DNA of 64,000 bases, taken from Myxococcus landrumus. Lineage in GTDB: Bacteria; Myxococcota; Myxococcia; Myxococcales; Myxococcaceae. This document shows, in pieces, positions 1-8,947 of this stretch. Location: NCBI RefSeq assembly GCF_017301635.1, contig NZ_CP071091.1:1741001-1805000 (forward strand). The letters are read 5' to 3'. The notes beneath the pieces are model-generated. The model was not told where the DNA came from. It saw only the letters and a program-made list of their open reading frames with translations, and searched no databases. The translations under genes were made by a program, and so were the position numbers. Position 1 is the stretch's first letter; each line of letters opens with the position of its first letter.

Positions 1-953
1 AACTGTTTCTCATGCAGGTCCCAGTGGGCACAGGCACGCCGCGAATCCTTGAGCTGATACGTCAGCAACGAGCCCAGCTCGAAGCTGAGGCGCTCTCGCG
101 TCGCCACCGGCTGCTTGCGCATCGACTCCTCGAGGTACCTCGCCGCCTGCTCGAACTCGCGCCGGCCGCGCAGGACCTCCAGCTCTTGCAACACGTCCTC
201 CACGCTCGGAGCACGAACCGGCGTGGGGGGAGCGCGCGAGGACCCCGCCTTCCGCTCAGGCGTCGCGAGCGACTGGGGCCGCTCCGGTTCGGGAGGTGCG
301 GGCGCCGGAACAGCGGGCTCGGAGGGCGCTTCCACCGGCCACACCAAGGTCTGCCCCACCCTCACTTGAACGACCTCGCCATCGAGCCGGCGGAAGGCGA
401 TGGCCCCCTCATGCAAGGTGACCGCGCCTCCCGTCCCCCGCTCCTCCACCGTGAAGCGCGTGCCCATGACCTCGATGGCACCGCCCGACACGAGCACGAC
501 GGCGGCGGGTGCCCCAGGCTGGCGACGGTTCACGGAGAACTCCGCGCGCCCCCGGACCAGTCGAACCCCGGAGGGCTCACCGCGAACCACGAGCGGCCCC
601 TGGTTCTCGAGGGTGATGCCTCGGGCGACATCCCGCAGGGCGGCCTCTCCCCCTTGAATCTCCACCCCCGCGGCCTCCTCCCGGACCGACAGGTCAGCAC
701 TCGCCCGCGCGACCTCGAGTCCCCCGAGCGTGCGTGGAGACGGAGCACGCAGGAAGAACACCCCCAGGGCCAGCGCCACCGCCGCCCCGGCAAGTCCGCG
801 GAACACGAGGCGCCTGTGCCATGCGGCGGGCTTCGACTCGCGAGCCTCTCGCAATCGCGCCCCCAGCCGGGTCTTGACGCCAGCGGGCATCCCTTGCTCA
901 CGGCGCTGCGAGTCTTCACGCCGCAGCTCCGCACGGAAGTCACGGGGTGCCAT
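1..953 (-). CDS. FecR-domain anti-sigma factor, 3' end outside window
   Basis: Reading frame open from ATG at 953 to the left edge without a stop (317 codons visible), so the C-terminus lies outside the window. A single transmembrane segment is at about residues 49-68 after a cytoplasmic Arg-rich N-terminus. It is followed by a FecR-type periplasmic domain (about 95-200) with the typical 'RGRAEFSV' and 'VMGTRFTV' strands, then a Pro/Ala-rich linker and a helical tail that may be TPR-like. The start overlaps the end of the ECF sigma gene by 14 bases, so the two are translationally coupled. By family knowledge it would bind that sigma factor at the inner membrane and release it on an envelope signal. 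No TonB-dependent receptor is visible, so the signal is unknown. Confidence 0.85.
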   Translation of the reverse strand, partial: MAPRDFRAELRREDSQRREQGMPAGVKTRLGARLREARESKPAAWHRRLVFRGLAGAAVALALGVFFLRAPSPRTLGGLEVARASADLSVREEAAGVEIQGGEAALRDVARGITLENQGPLVVRGEPSGVRLVRGRAEFSVNRRQPGAPAAVVLVSGGAIEVMGTRFTVEERGTGGAVTLHEGAIAFRRLDGEVVQVRVGQTLVWPVEAPSEPAVPAPAPPEPERPQSLATPERKAGSSRAPPTPVRAPSVEDVLQELEVLRGRREFEQAARYLEESMRKQPVATRERLSFELGSLLTYQLKDSRRACAHWDLHEKQ

Positions 954-1500
954 CTTCCACCTCCCATCCCCCAGCGGACAGCCGGCCATGGGCGCGGCTG
1001 ATCAGCTTCGACACGTAGCCCTCTGACAGTGAGAGGAGCTGGGCAATCTCGCGCTGGCTCAGGTCGTCCAGAATCTTCAGTGCCATCACCACCCGCTCCT
1101 GCCCCGGCAAGCGGTCCAGCGCCGCCGTGGCACTGCGCACCGCCTCTCGCCGCACCAGGTCCTTCTCCGGTGTGGACTCCGTCTGCGTGGGCTGCGACGG
1201 AAACAAGAGCTCGGCGATGCGCTGTCGAAACGTCTTCTCGCGCCGCAGGGCGGAGAACGCCACGTTCTGCGTGACGCGAAAGAGCCAGCCCCGCACATCT
1301 TCCTCGCGCAGCCAGGTCTGGTGCTCCCAGGCCTTGAGGAAGACGTCATGGGTGATGTCTTCGGCCCACCCCGAACGACCGGCCGCATAGCGCATGGCCC
1401 AGACATAGACGTCCTCGGCGTGCTCCGCGTAGAGCGTGTCGAATGACACGGGCCGGGCAGGCACGGCGGGCGGAGCCTTTGAGTGGAGAGCACGCGACAT
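940..1500 (-). CDS. ECF (group 4) RNA polymerase sigma factor
   Basis: 186 residues, the usual ECF size. Region 2 spans about residues 20-90 (FDTLYAEHAEDVYVWAMRYA, then 'EDITHDVFLKAW' and 'GWLFRVTQNVA'). Region 4 is about 125-180 with the helix-turn-helix 'LSQREIAQLLSLSEGYVSKL'. Sigma-1.1 and region 3 are absent, as expected. ATG start at 1500 with a modest AGG upstream. Its 3' end overlaps the FecR-type gene, which is the classical sigma/anti-sigma arrangement. It probably directs transcription of its own operon and of envelope or stress genes; no target promoter was identified here. Confidence 0.93.
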   Translation of the reverse strand: MSRALHSKAPPAVPARPVSFDTLYAEHAEDVYVWAMRYAAGRSGWAEDITHDVFLKAWEHQTWLREEDVRGWLFRVTQNVAFSALRREKTFRQRIAELLFPSQPTQTESTPEKDLVRREAVRSATAALDRLPGQERVVMALKILDDLSQREIAQLLSLSEGYVSKLISRAHGRLSAGGWEVEDGTP

Positions 1501-1549
1501 CCAGCACCTGGGCAGCTACGAATGAGGCCGGGGAAACTTTCCTCGAAGG

Positions 1550-2488
1550 TTAAAAGCCCCAGGAAAGCTGGGCACCGGTTTCAAGCCTCACGCTTCCTCG
1601 AGACCACAGCGTGTCTCCCTCGCGCACATGCGTCACGGGCCGCAGCAACCCCAAGGCCACGCGCGCCTCCGCGGCGAACTGCTCGCTGAACCGCCACCGG
1701 AGCTTCATCCGAGCCCAGCCCGCGGGAGACACCTGGGTCCCCGTCGGCTCCGAGACCCAGGCGTCCTTGAGCCGGAACGAGTGGAAGACGAGGCCCGCGC
1801 CCACGCCGGGCTCGAGCCGCAGGCGCTCCGTCACCGGAAGCCGATAGCTGAAGAAGGCGCCCCCCTGCGCCTCGTACACGGTCAGCGCCACGTCGCGAGA
1901 GACCCCGAGCCCCGCCTCCGCATCCAGGCCGAAGGACCCCAGGCCCCGCCGGACGGAGAGCAGGAGGTGGGGATCGACCCCGGGACGGCGCCAGAGCGCG
2001 CCCAACCCCAGGCTCACGTCCAGCTCGGAGGGCCGCGGGGCGGCGGCCACGTCCTCGGGAGGCACCACCACGGGCTCGGGAACGGGCGCGGGAGGCTGGG
2101 GCCTGGGGGGTTCCGGTTCAGGCTCGGCGGGCTGTACCGCCACCACCCGCGTCATCTCGGTGAGCTTCTGTGCGACCTCCAGATGAAGCTCCGCGAGCGA
2201 CCCCCGCCCCACGCGAACCCCCTGCTCGACCCGCTGCCGAGGCCCGGTGGCCTCGAGTCCCAGTCCTTCGGGCGTGCGGATGGCGCGCAGTCGAAGCTGT
2301 GCCGGGCTCTGGGGAGAGACGACGGCGAAGCCCTCCTGAATCAGCCGCAGGGCCACCTTCCGCTCCAGCTCCACTCCATCCCACCGCCGATAGTCCTGTT
2401 CGGAAAGAGAGCGAAGGTCGAAGGAAACCGACACCGCCGGGGCCTGGGTCAAGACGACGAGGGAGAGCGCGCAGAGCAAAGCGGTCAT
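1550..2488 (-). CDS. Secreted outer-membrane-barrel-like protein
   Basis: 312 residues from the ATG at 2488, chosen because it starts exactly at a signal peptide (MTALLCALSLVVLTQAPAVS) rather than at the Arg/His-rich extension upstream. The N-terminal half (about 25-130) is a mixed alpha/beta domain. A Pro/Glu-rich linker (about 133-165, 'EPEPEPPRPQPPAPVPEP') follows, then a C-terminal half of alternating amphipathic strands ending in Phe ('LSWGF'), as in outer-membrane beta-barrels. It sits just upstream of the sigma gene on the same strand with a 49-base gap, so co-transcription is possible. No named family was recognised; the barrel call comes from the strand pattern and terminal Phe. Confidence 0.75.
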   Translation of the reverse strand: MTALLCALSLVVLTQAPAVSVSFDLRSLSEQDYRRWDGVELERKVALRLIQEGFAVVSPQSPAQLRLRAIRTPEGLGLEATGPRQRVEQGVRVGRGSLAELHLEVAQKLTEMTRVVAVQPAEPEPEPPRPQPPAPVPEPVVVPPEDVAAAPRPSELDVSLGLGALWRRPGVDPHLLLSVRRGLGSFGLDAEAGLGVSRDVALTVYEAQGGAFFSYRLPVTERLRLEPGVGAGLVFHSFRLKDAWVSEPTGTQVSPAGWARMKLRWRFSEQFAAEARVALGLLRPVTHVREGDTLWSRGSVRLETGAQLSWGF

Positions 2489-2601
2489 GCGGTGGTGGCG
2501 AGAGTACCGTCGCCCGTGTCCACCAGCCAGCATCGACTGCCCATTCCCTCCCTCGCCCGCCGGGCAGGAAAGTTTTTCCGGCCGCGCGCGTAGCCAGGGT
2601 C

Positions 2602-4389
2602 ATGACGCTTCCTCGCTACGTGAGCACCCTGCTTCTCTGTGCTGGCGCGGTCGCCTGTGATGGGTCCGCCGGCTACAACCATCACACCGGCGGCGGAGAC
2701 GATCCCGATCCGCCTTCGCCCCCCGCTTCCACCGCCGTCGCTCCAGCACCCGCGAAGTTCTCCTGTGACGCGAAAGCCGTCCCCGCCGACCTGCCCCTGC
2801 CCCGGCTGTCGCGGACGCAGTTGATGAACTCGCTCCGCTTCGCCATCGGGCGCGCCCTCCCGAAGGACGCCGACGCACTCTGGACGAAGCTCTCGCCCGA
2901 CCTCGCCCGGTACCCCCTGGACCGGCGCACGCCCGCGCCCGGCGACTTGAAGGGAGGCTTCAGCCGGCTGGACCAGTCCATCCAGCAGACCCAGATCGAC
3001 GTCATGTACGACCTGGGCAGGGTCGTCGCGCAGGAGCTCACCAGCACCGACACGCGCCGCAACACCCTGCTGGGCGCCTGCGCGAGCGACAACCAGACCT
3101 CCAATGACCGGGCCTGCCTGGAGACCTTCATCCGAGGATGGGGCTCGCGCGTCCTGCGCTATCCACTGCCGGCCGCGGAGGTCACCGCCTTCGCCGATAT
3201 CGCGGGGACGACCCCGGTGGACAGGGCGTCGGTGGCGGACGTCATCACCACCCTCCTGAACTCGCCCTGGTTCCTCTACCGGATCGAGCACGGCACCACC
3301 ACGGGACAGGCGGCGAGCACGCTCTCCGCGTTCGAGCTGGCCTCGAAGCTGTCCTATCAGCTCTGGCAGGCGCCTCCGGATGACGCGCTGTGGGCCGCGG
3401 CGACCGATGGCTCGCTCCTGACCGAGGACGGCTTCAACGCGCAGCTCGACCGGATGATGAAGAGCCCCCAGCTGAGGAACTCGCTGGATGAGTTCGTCAA
3501 CGAGTGGCTCCGGCTCGACGAGCTGCCGTCGCTGGTCGCGCTCCGCAATGACCCCGTCTATCAGGCCTTCGTCGGCGCGGAGATGCCCACGGACGCCACG
3601 CGCACCGCGATGTTCGAGGACGTCCAGCTCTCCGCCTACAACACCGTCGTCTCCGGTGGCTCGGTGAGCGACTTCCTTCATGACCCGAAGTCGTACACGG
3701 CGGACCCCTTCCTCGCCGGCATCTACGGTGTCCCCGCCTGGAATGGTTCGGGCCCTGCGCCGGTCATCCCGTCCAAGACCCGCGGCGGCCTGCTGACGCG
3801 CGCGGCGATGCTGGCCACCGGGACGGCGTCGACGCGTCCCATCCACAAGGGCTACATGGTGCGAAACGCCCTGCTCTGCCAGCAGCTCGGCTCCCCTCCG
3901 CCCAACGCCAGCGACCGCCCTCCCGCGCCGACGGACCGCATGACGACGCGCCAGGTGGTGAGCCAGCTCACCTCCGGCGGAAGCTGCGGGGGCTGCCACA
4001 ACAACAGCATCAACCCACCGGGCTTCGTGCTGGAAGGCTTCGACGCGCTCGGACGGGAGCGCACCGTGGAGCGGCTGTTCAACCCCCAGGGCAAGGAGAC
4101 CGCCACGCCCTCCGTCGACACGACCGCGGACGTGTGGCTCTACGACTCCGAACAGCGAGCCATCTCCAGCGCCGCGGAGCTCTCTCGGATGATCGATGAG
4201 AGCCAGCTCTTCGAGTCCTGCGTCGCGCAGCACTACTTCCGCTTCGCGCACGCCCGCGTGGAGTCCACCTCCGGCGATGGCTGCCTGCTCTCGGAGCTGG
4301 AGACCGTCGCGCGAAGCAGCGCACCGATGGCCGACCTGCTGAAGACCGTCGCCCGTCATCCCACCTTCAAGAAGAGGAGCTTCCAGTGA
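2602..4389 (+). CDS. DUF1592/DUF1588/DUF1585-type lipoprotein with CxxCH haem motif
   Basis: 595 residues. The start at 2602 gives a lipoprotein signal peptide (lipobox 'LCAGAVAC', lipidated Cys about 19); the open frame upstream is Arg/Pro-rich and not protein-like. The order matches the planctomycete/myxobacterial cytochrome-like family: DUF1595/DUF1592 ('STLSAFELASKLSYQLWQAP', about 245-400), DUF1588 with the haem-binding type motif CGGCH ('SCGGCHNNSINPPGF', about 460), and DUF1585 at the C-terminus ('FRFAHAR'). Its stop codon overlaps the GTG start of the DUF1552 gene by four bases, implying coupled translation. Families of this kind are always found as pairs but have no established reaction; an extracytoplasmic redox role is plausible. 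Confidence 0.9.
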   Translation: MTLPRYVSTLLLCAGAVACDGSAGYNHHTGGGDDPDPPSPPASTAVAPAPAKFSCDAKAVPADLPLPRLSRTQLMNSLRFAIGRALPKDADALWTKLSPDLARYPLDRRTPAPGDLKGGFSRLDQSIQQTQIDVMYDLGRVVAQELTSTDTRRNTLLGACASDNQTSNDRACLETFIRGWGSRVLRYPLPAAEVTAFADIAGTTPVDRASVADVITTLLNSPWFLYRIEHGTTTGQAASTLSAFELASKLSYQLWQAPPDDALWAAATDGSLLTEDGFNAQLDRMMKSPQLRNSLDEFVNEWLRLDELPSLVALRNDPVYQAFVGAEMPTDATRTAMFEDVQLSAYNTVVSGGSVSDFLHDPKSYTADPFLAGIYGVPAWNGSGPAPVIPSKTRGGLLTRAAMLATGTASTRPIHKGYMVRNALLCQQLGSPPPNASDRPPAPTDRMTTRQVVSQLTSGGSCGGCHNNSINPPGFVLEGFDALGRERTVERLFNPQGKETATPSVDTTADVWLYDSEQRAISSAAELSRMIDESQLFESCVAQHYFRFAHARVESTSGDGCLLSELETVARSSAPMADLLKTVARHPTFKKRSFQ

Positions 4390-5993
4390 GCGACACACCT
4401 GTCTTCCGATTGGACCGCCGCATGTTCCTGCGCGGCGCGGGCGGTGCCGTGCTGGCCCTTCCGGTCCTCCCCTCGCTCTTGAGTCCCCGCGAAGCGAAGG
4501 CCCAGGCCGCGCAGCGCCCGAAGTGCTTCGTGCATTTCCGGACGCCCCACGGCGCCATCTTCACCGCGAACATGTGGCCGTCGGACTCGGCGCTGACGCA
4601 GTCCCTGTTCTACGCGGACCACGACGTCCGGCGGGGAGACCTGACCGCCACGGCCAACTCGAGCGGGGATGCGGTCATCAGCAAGGTGCTGACGGCGAAG
4701 GCGTCCATGCTCACGCCCACGCTCGTGTCGAAGATGAACATCCTGCGAGGGCTCGACTACCCCATGTACATGGGGCACAACTTCGGCGCTCCGCTGGGCT
4801 ACTACGACTTCGACAAGCAGCGGCCCGGCTCTCCCCGGCCGACCATCGACCAGGTGATGGCCTACTCAACGGCCTTCTACCCGAGCGTCGCCTCCGTCCG
4901 GAAGCGCAGCGTCGCCATCGCCGGCAACGGCACCTCGACGGGAACCTGGGGCTACAACACCCCCGGGGTTCGCTCCTCGGGGGTCGCGTCGAGCTCCATC
5001 AGCGGCATGGAGAGCTCCCTCTCGCTCTTCGACACCTTGCTCGCGGGAGCCAGCAGCCCCGGCACGCCCCGGACCTCCGTGGTGGACAAGGTCCTGGAGA
5101 GCTACCGACGGCTGCGCAATGGCAACGGCCGGCTCTCGTCCGAGGACAAGGTGCGGTTGGACCAGCACATCGACGCGGTCGCGGAGCTGCAACGCCGGTT
5201 GGAGACGACCACCGCGGGCTGCCAGGTGCCGCCCCGCCCCACCACCGACAACCTGACGTTGCGCAACTCCAGCTCCTTCGCCGGAGACCCCGCGAAGAAC
5301 GTCGAGTACTTCCGGCTCATCAACGAGGTGCTCGCCGTGGCGATGAACTGCGGCGTCTGCCGCATCGCCACCATCAGCATCGACGAGAACATCCAGAACC
5401 TCACCTTCACCCCGCGCGCGCCGCAGGGCGAGGACTGGCACAACAACGTCGTGCATCCCGCGACCGTCGAGGGGGCGAACCAGGACCTGGTGGTCCAGTT
5501 CAACCAGGTCTTCTTCTCGCAAGTGTTCCTCGACCTCGCCTCGCGCTTCGAGCGCTTCTCGAACGGCGCGGGGGGAACCCTGCTGGATGACTCGCTGGTG
5601 GCGTGGGGTCAGGAGAACGGCAACACGCCGCACTTCTCCTTCTCCCTCCCGGTCATCACCGCGGGAGGCGCGGGGGGCGCCCTCAAGACGGGCAACTACT
5701 GCGACTACCGCAACATCACGCGCAAGGTGAGCGGCGACTCGAGCACGGGCACCGAGGGCAACTTCCTGTGGGCGGGCCTCCTCCACAACCAGTGGCTGGG
5801 CACCGCGCTCCAGTCGATGGGGATTCCGAAATCGGAGTGGAGCGAGACCGACCATCCGGGCTACGGCTGGAAGGCGTCGTACCAGTCGACCTACGAGTAC
5901 CTCTTCACGAACAAGGGCTTCTCCTCGGCGCAGGCCTATCCGGCGGCGATGTGGCAGAAGACCGGAGAGGTGCTGCCGTTCCTCGCGCCCTGA
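4386..5993 (+). CDS. DUF1552 protein with Tat-type signal peptide
   Basis: 535 residues starting with GTG at 4386 inside the stop of the preceding gene (GTGA overlap). The N-terminus has a twin-arginine signal, 'RRMFLRGAGG', followed by a hydrophobic stretch and an AxA-like cleavage site ('AKAQA', about 40). The rest matches DUF1552: 'HNFGAPLGYYDFD', 'VLESYRRLRNGNGRLSSEDK' and 'DDSLVAWGQENG', similar to DUF1501/sulfatase-like proteins. Export by Tat implies folding in the cytoplasm, possibly with a cofactor. It probably works with the haem-motif lipoprotein encoded upstream. Substrate unknown. Confidence 0.92.
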   Translation: MSDTPVFRLDRRMFLRGAGGAVLALPVLPSLLSPREAKAQAAQRPKCFVHFRTPHGAIFTANMWPSDSALTQSLFYADHDVRRGDLTATANSSGDAVISKVLTAKASMLTPTLVSKMNILRGLDYPMYMGHNFGAPLGYYDFDKQRPGSPRPTIDQVMAYSTAFYPSVASVRKRSVAIAGNGTSTGTWGYNTPGVRSSGVASSSISGMESSLSLFDTLLAGASSPGTPRTSVVDKVLESYRRLRNGNGRLSSEDKVRLDQHIDAVAELQRRLETTTAGCQVPPRPTTDNLTLRNSSSFAGDPAKNVEYFRLINEVLAVAMNCGVCRIATISIDENIQNLTFTPRAPQGEDWHNNVVHPATVEGANQDLVVQFNQVFFSQVFLDLASRFERFSNGAGGTLLDDSLVAWGQENGNTPHFSFSLPVITAGGAGGALKTGNYCDYRNITRKVSGDSSTGTEGNFLWAGLLHNQWLGTALQSMGIPKSEWSETDHPGYGWKASYQSTYEYLFTNKGFSSAQAYPAAMWQKTGEVLPFLAP

Positions 5994-6011
5994 TGGAACC
6001 GGGGTGAGCGT

Positions 6012-6057
6012 CCCCGCTTCGGTGGAGCCGTTGACGACGGGCTCCACGGAAGCGGGG
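6012..6057. terminator. Strong hairpin between convergent genes
   Basis: Inverted repeat with 18-base arms (6012-6029 and 6040-6057) and a single mismatch, loop of 10 bases. It sits between the DUF1552 stop (5993) and the end of the convergent Kelch lipoprotein gene (6084). There is no long T-run on either side, but the position and stem strength suggest a bidirectional terminator. Confidence 0.75.
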
Positions 6058-6083
6058 ATTGCTTCTTCAGCGAGGCCGCGCGC

Positions 6084-8222
6084 TCACGGCACGTACATCT
6101 CCGCCGTGGCGAGCTGGCGGGTGCCATTCTCACCGCCCACGACGAGCACCCGCCCGTTGCTCAGCAGCGTCGCGGTGTGCCCGCTTCGAGCGGAGACCAT
6201 GGGGGCGGTCGCGGACCAGGTCGAGGTGGCCGGGTCATAGAGCTCCGCGGTGTTGGTGAAGCTGCTGCCACGACCTCCCGCCGCGAGCACCTTGCCCGAG
6301 GAGAGCCGCGTCGCGGTATGGCTGCCGCGGCCCACGCCCATGGCGCCCGTCGTGGTCCACTTGTTCGTGGCCGGGTCATACAACTCGGAAGACGCCGCGT
6401 CGGTGAGCGTGTGGCCCCCCGAGACGAGCACCTTCCCAGAGGTGAGCAGCGTGACCGCATGCAAGCCATGCCCTGTCGCCATGGCGGCGACGGCAGTCCA
6501 CGCACCGGTGGCCGGGTCGTACACCTCCGCGCTGGTCAGGTTCGTGGCGCCGCTCTTCCCTCCCGAAACAAGGACCTTGCCCGATGGGAGCAGGACCGCC
6601 GTGTGGTTGGTGCGGGCGGTGCCCATGGAGTTGGCATTCGTCCAGACGTTGGTCGCCGGATCGTACACCTCCACGGTGGGGAGCGGGTTGGTGCCATCCG
6701 TGCCGCCGGTGACGAGCACCTTTCCCGAGGACAGCACCGTCATCGCGTGGCCGGAGCGGCCCCCGTTCATGATGCCGGCGAAGAACCAGGTGTCACTCTC
6801 CAGATCATACATCTCCGCGTTGACATAGGCGCCGACGCCCCCCGTGACGAGGACGGAGCCCCCGGGGAGCAGGACGGCGGCGTGCGAGAAGCGGCCGTTC
6901 GACAGGGCCTTGATGGAAGACCAGGAATTGTTCGTCGGGTTGTACAGCTCCACGCTGGTCAAGGGAGCCGACCCGTTGCGACCTCCCGCCACGAGCACCT
7001 GGCCCGACTCGAGCCGCGTGGCGGTGTGCTGGTCGCGGGTCGTGGACAAGGAGCCCGCGGGCGTCCATCCGGTGACGCTGAGCTGCGCCGTGCCGTTGAT
7101 GCCCGCCAGGCTGGCGGTGACGGTGACGGGCCCGCCCGTGGCCACGCCCGTGCCCAGGCCCGTGCCGCTCACGGTGGCCAGGGTGCCGTCGCTCGACGTC
7201 CACGTCGCGCGGGCCGTCACATCCTCCGAGGAGCCGTCCGCATACTTGCCCTGGGCGGAGAACTGCCGCGTCGCCCCCACGACGACGGACGCTGTCGCCG
7301 GGGTGACCAGGATGGAGGTGAGCGCGGGCGGCGGAGTCGTGACGGTGAGCCGCGCCGTGCCGCTGAAGCCCGAGTAGGTGGCGGTGAGGGTGACGGGCCC
7401 GCCCGTGGTCACGCCGGTGGCCAGGCCGGTGCCACTCACGGTGGCGATGACGCCGTCGCTCGTCCTCCACGTCGCGCTGCCCGTCACGTCCTCCGTGAAG
7501 TTGTCGCTGTAGCGAGCCTGCGCGGTGAACTGCCGCGTCGTGCCCGAGACCACCGAAGCCGTCGCGGGGGTGACCTCGACGCCCGTGAGCACGCGCGGCG
7601 GAGCGGTGATGGAGAGCTGGGCCGTGCCCCTCACGCCCGACAGGGTCGCGGTGACGGTGACGGTGCCACCCGCGGCCACGCCCGTGGCCAGGCCCGTGCC
7701 GCTCACGCTGGCCTGGGCGGTGTCGCTCGTCGTCCACGCCGCCCGGCTCGTCACGTCAGCCGTGGTGCCGTCGCCAAAGCTTCCCTGGACGGTGAACTGC
7801 TGTGTGGCGCCGACCAGCACCGAGGCGCTGGCGGGAGACACCCGCAGCGCGAGGAGGCGCGCCGGGGTGACCTCGAGGTTGGCCTGACCAATGAGTCCCG
7901 CCGTGGAGACCGAGATGGTGGTGGTCCCCACCTTGAGCGCCGTCACCCGGGCGTTGCCATCCGCGAGCAGCTCGACGGAGGCCACTTGTGGCGCGGACGA
8001 GGTCCACTGCGGTGCGGAGGAAGCGTCGAGGTCGACGACGCGGCCATCCTCGTAGACCCGCTGGGCCTTCGCGGTGGTCTTCACCCCCACGGCGATTCGG
8101 GTCTCCACGAGGGAGAGGCTGATGGAGAACTTCTCGACGGGCGGAGGCGGCGGATCCTCACTGCAGCCGATGACCGCCAGCGCCAGACAGAAAACAAGAA
8201 GAGAGAGGGGTCGGTTTTTCAT
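6084..8222 (-). CDS. Kelch-propeller lipoprotein with four Ig-like (BIG2) domains
   Basis: 712 residues from ATG 8222, chosen because it gives a lipoprotein signal with lipobox 'LAVIGC' (Cys about 20). After a Pro-rich linker come four bacterial Ig-like group 2 domains (about 30-380) built on repeated phrases such as 'VSGTGLATGV' and 'TPATASVV'. Seven Kelch repeats follow (about 385-712), each with 'GRxxHTAxLLxSGKVLVxGG' and 'AELYDPATxxW', enough for one seven-bladed propeller. Likely anchored to the membrane and exposed at the surface, where Ig and Kelch modules bind protein or carbohydrate; the ligand is unknown. The Ig repeats are nearly identical to one another, suggesting recent duplication. 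Confidence 0.92.
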   Translation of the reverse strand: MKNRPLSLLVFCLALAVIGCSEDPPPPPVEKFSISLSLVETRIAVGVKTTAKAQRVYEDGRVVDLDASSAPQWTSSAPQVASVELLADGNARVTALKVGTTTISVSTAGLIGQANLEVTPARLLALRVSPASASVLVGATQQFTVQGSFGDGTTADVTSRAAWTTSDTAQASVSGTGLATGVAAGGTVTVTATLSGVRGTAQLSITAPPRVLTGVEVTPATASVVSGTTRQFTAQARYSDNFTEDVTGSATWRTSDGVIATVSGTGLATGVTTGGPVTLTATYSGFSGTARLTVTTPPPALTSILVTPATASVVVGATRQFSAQGKYADGSSEDVTARATWTSSDGTLATVSGTGLGTGVATGGPVTVTASLAGINGTAQLSVTGWTPAGSLSTTRDQHTATRLESGQVLVAGGRNGSAPLTSVELYNPTNNSWSSIKALSNGRFSHAAVLLPGGSVLVTGGVGAYVNAEMYDLESDTWFFAGIMNGGRSGHAMTVLSSGKVLVTGGTDGTNPLPTVEVYDPATNVWTNANSMGTARTNHTAVLLPSGKVLVSGGKSGATNLTSAEVYDPATGAWTAVAAMATGHGLHAVTLLTSGKVLVSGGHTLTDAASSELYDPATNKWTTTGAMGVGRGSHTATRLSSGKVLAAGGRGSSFTNTAELYDPATSTWSATAPMVSARSGHTATLLSNGRVLVVGGENGTRQLATAEMYVP

Positions 8223-8332
8223 GCGAGGTGGCTCAGGAGTGGGGGGGTGGATGGTACCGGGTCGAATCAGCGCGGACACCCCCCTGTGCGTGTCTGGGCC
8301 TGGATGTTACCGGGGGCCTGCGCCGCGTGGGT

Positions 8333-8947
8333 TCAGCCCTGACCCAGCCGGTCCACGAAACGCACCAGCTCCGCCACCGAGTCCACGTCCAGCTTCTGGA
8401 TGACGCGGGCTCGGTGCACCTTGATGGTCTTCTCCGTGGTGCCCAGCCGCAGGGCGACTTCCTTGTTGGTCAGCCCCTGGGCCACCAGCGCGCAGACCTC
8501 GCGCTCGCGGGGCGTGAGGGCGGAGTGACGGGCATGCAGCGCGGCCGACTCCACCCGGCCAACGCGAGCCGCCGCGTCCTTGCGCAAGGCCTGCTCGATG
8601 GCCGAGAGCAGGTGCTGCTCGTCAAAGGGCTTGAGGAGGAAGTCCACGGCGCCCGCCTTCATCGCCCTGACGCTGGCCGGTACATCCCCGTGCCCGGTGA
8701 TGAAGATGACGGGCAGATGGCAGCCCTTGGACTCCATGGCCTGTTGCAGCTCCAGCCCGTTCAGCCCTGGCATCCGCAGGTCCAGCACCGCGCACCCGGG
8801 CGTGTCCCCAGACAACTGCGAGAGGAACTCGGAGGGTGAGGCGAAAGGCTTCGTCACATGCCCCGCGGCCCGCAGCAGCCGCCCCAATCCCCGCAGCACG
8901 GACAAATCATCGTCCACGAGGAAGATGGTGGCGGGGGCTTGTGTCAT
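8333..8947 (-). CDS. FixJ/NarL-type response regulator
   Basis: 204 residues. Receiver domain about 7-120 with the acidic pocket 'VDDD', phospho-acceptor Asp56 ('AVLDLRMPG') and Lys106 ('FLLKPF'). LuxR-type helix-turn-helix about 143-187 ('LTPREREVCALVAQGLTNKE'). ATG at 8947 was chosen over an upstream TTG because GGAG lies seven bases before it. It overlaps the 3' end of the kinase gene by 41 bases, so the pair is one operon. This is the FixJ-like class of transcription activator; the kinase next to it is the expected phosphodonor. Target genes are unknown. Confidence 0.93.
   Translation of the reverse strand: MTQAPATIFLVDDDLSVLRGLGRLLRAAGHVTKPFASPSEFLSQLSGDTPGCAVLDLRMPGLNGLELQQAMESKGCHLPVIFITGHGDVPASVRAMKAGAVDFLLKPFDEQHLLSAIEQALRKDAAARVGRVESAALHARHSALTPREREVCALVAQGLTNKEVALRLGTTEKTIKVHRARVIQKLDVDSVAELVRFVDRLGQG

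Noticed and set aside
12..1001. 329-residue plus-strand frame over the FecR-type gene
   Set aside because: Antisense of a good FecR-domain frame that overlaps the sigma factor.
2170..2601. Upstream extension of the DUF1592-type lipoprotein
   Set aside because: Would hide the lipoprotein signal; the extension is Pro/Arg-rich and overlaps the divergent gene.
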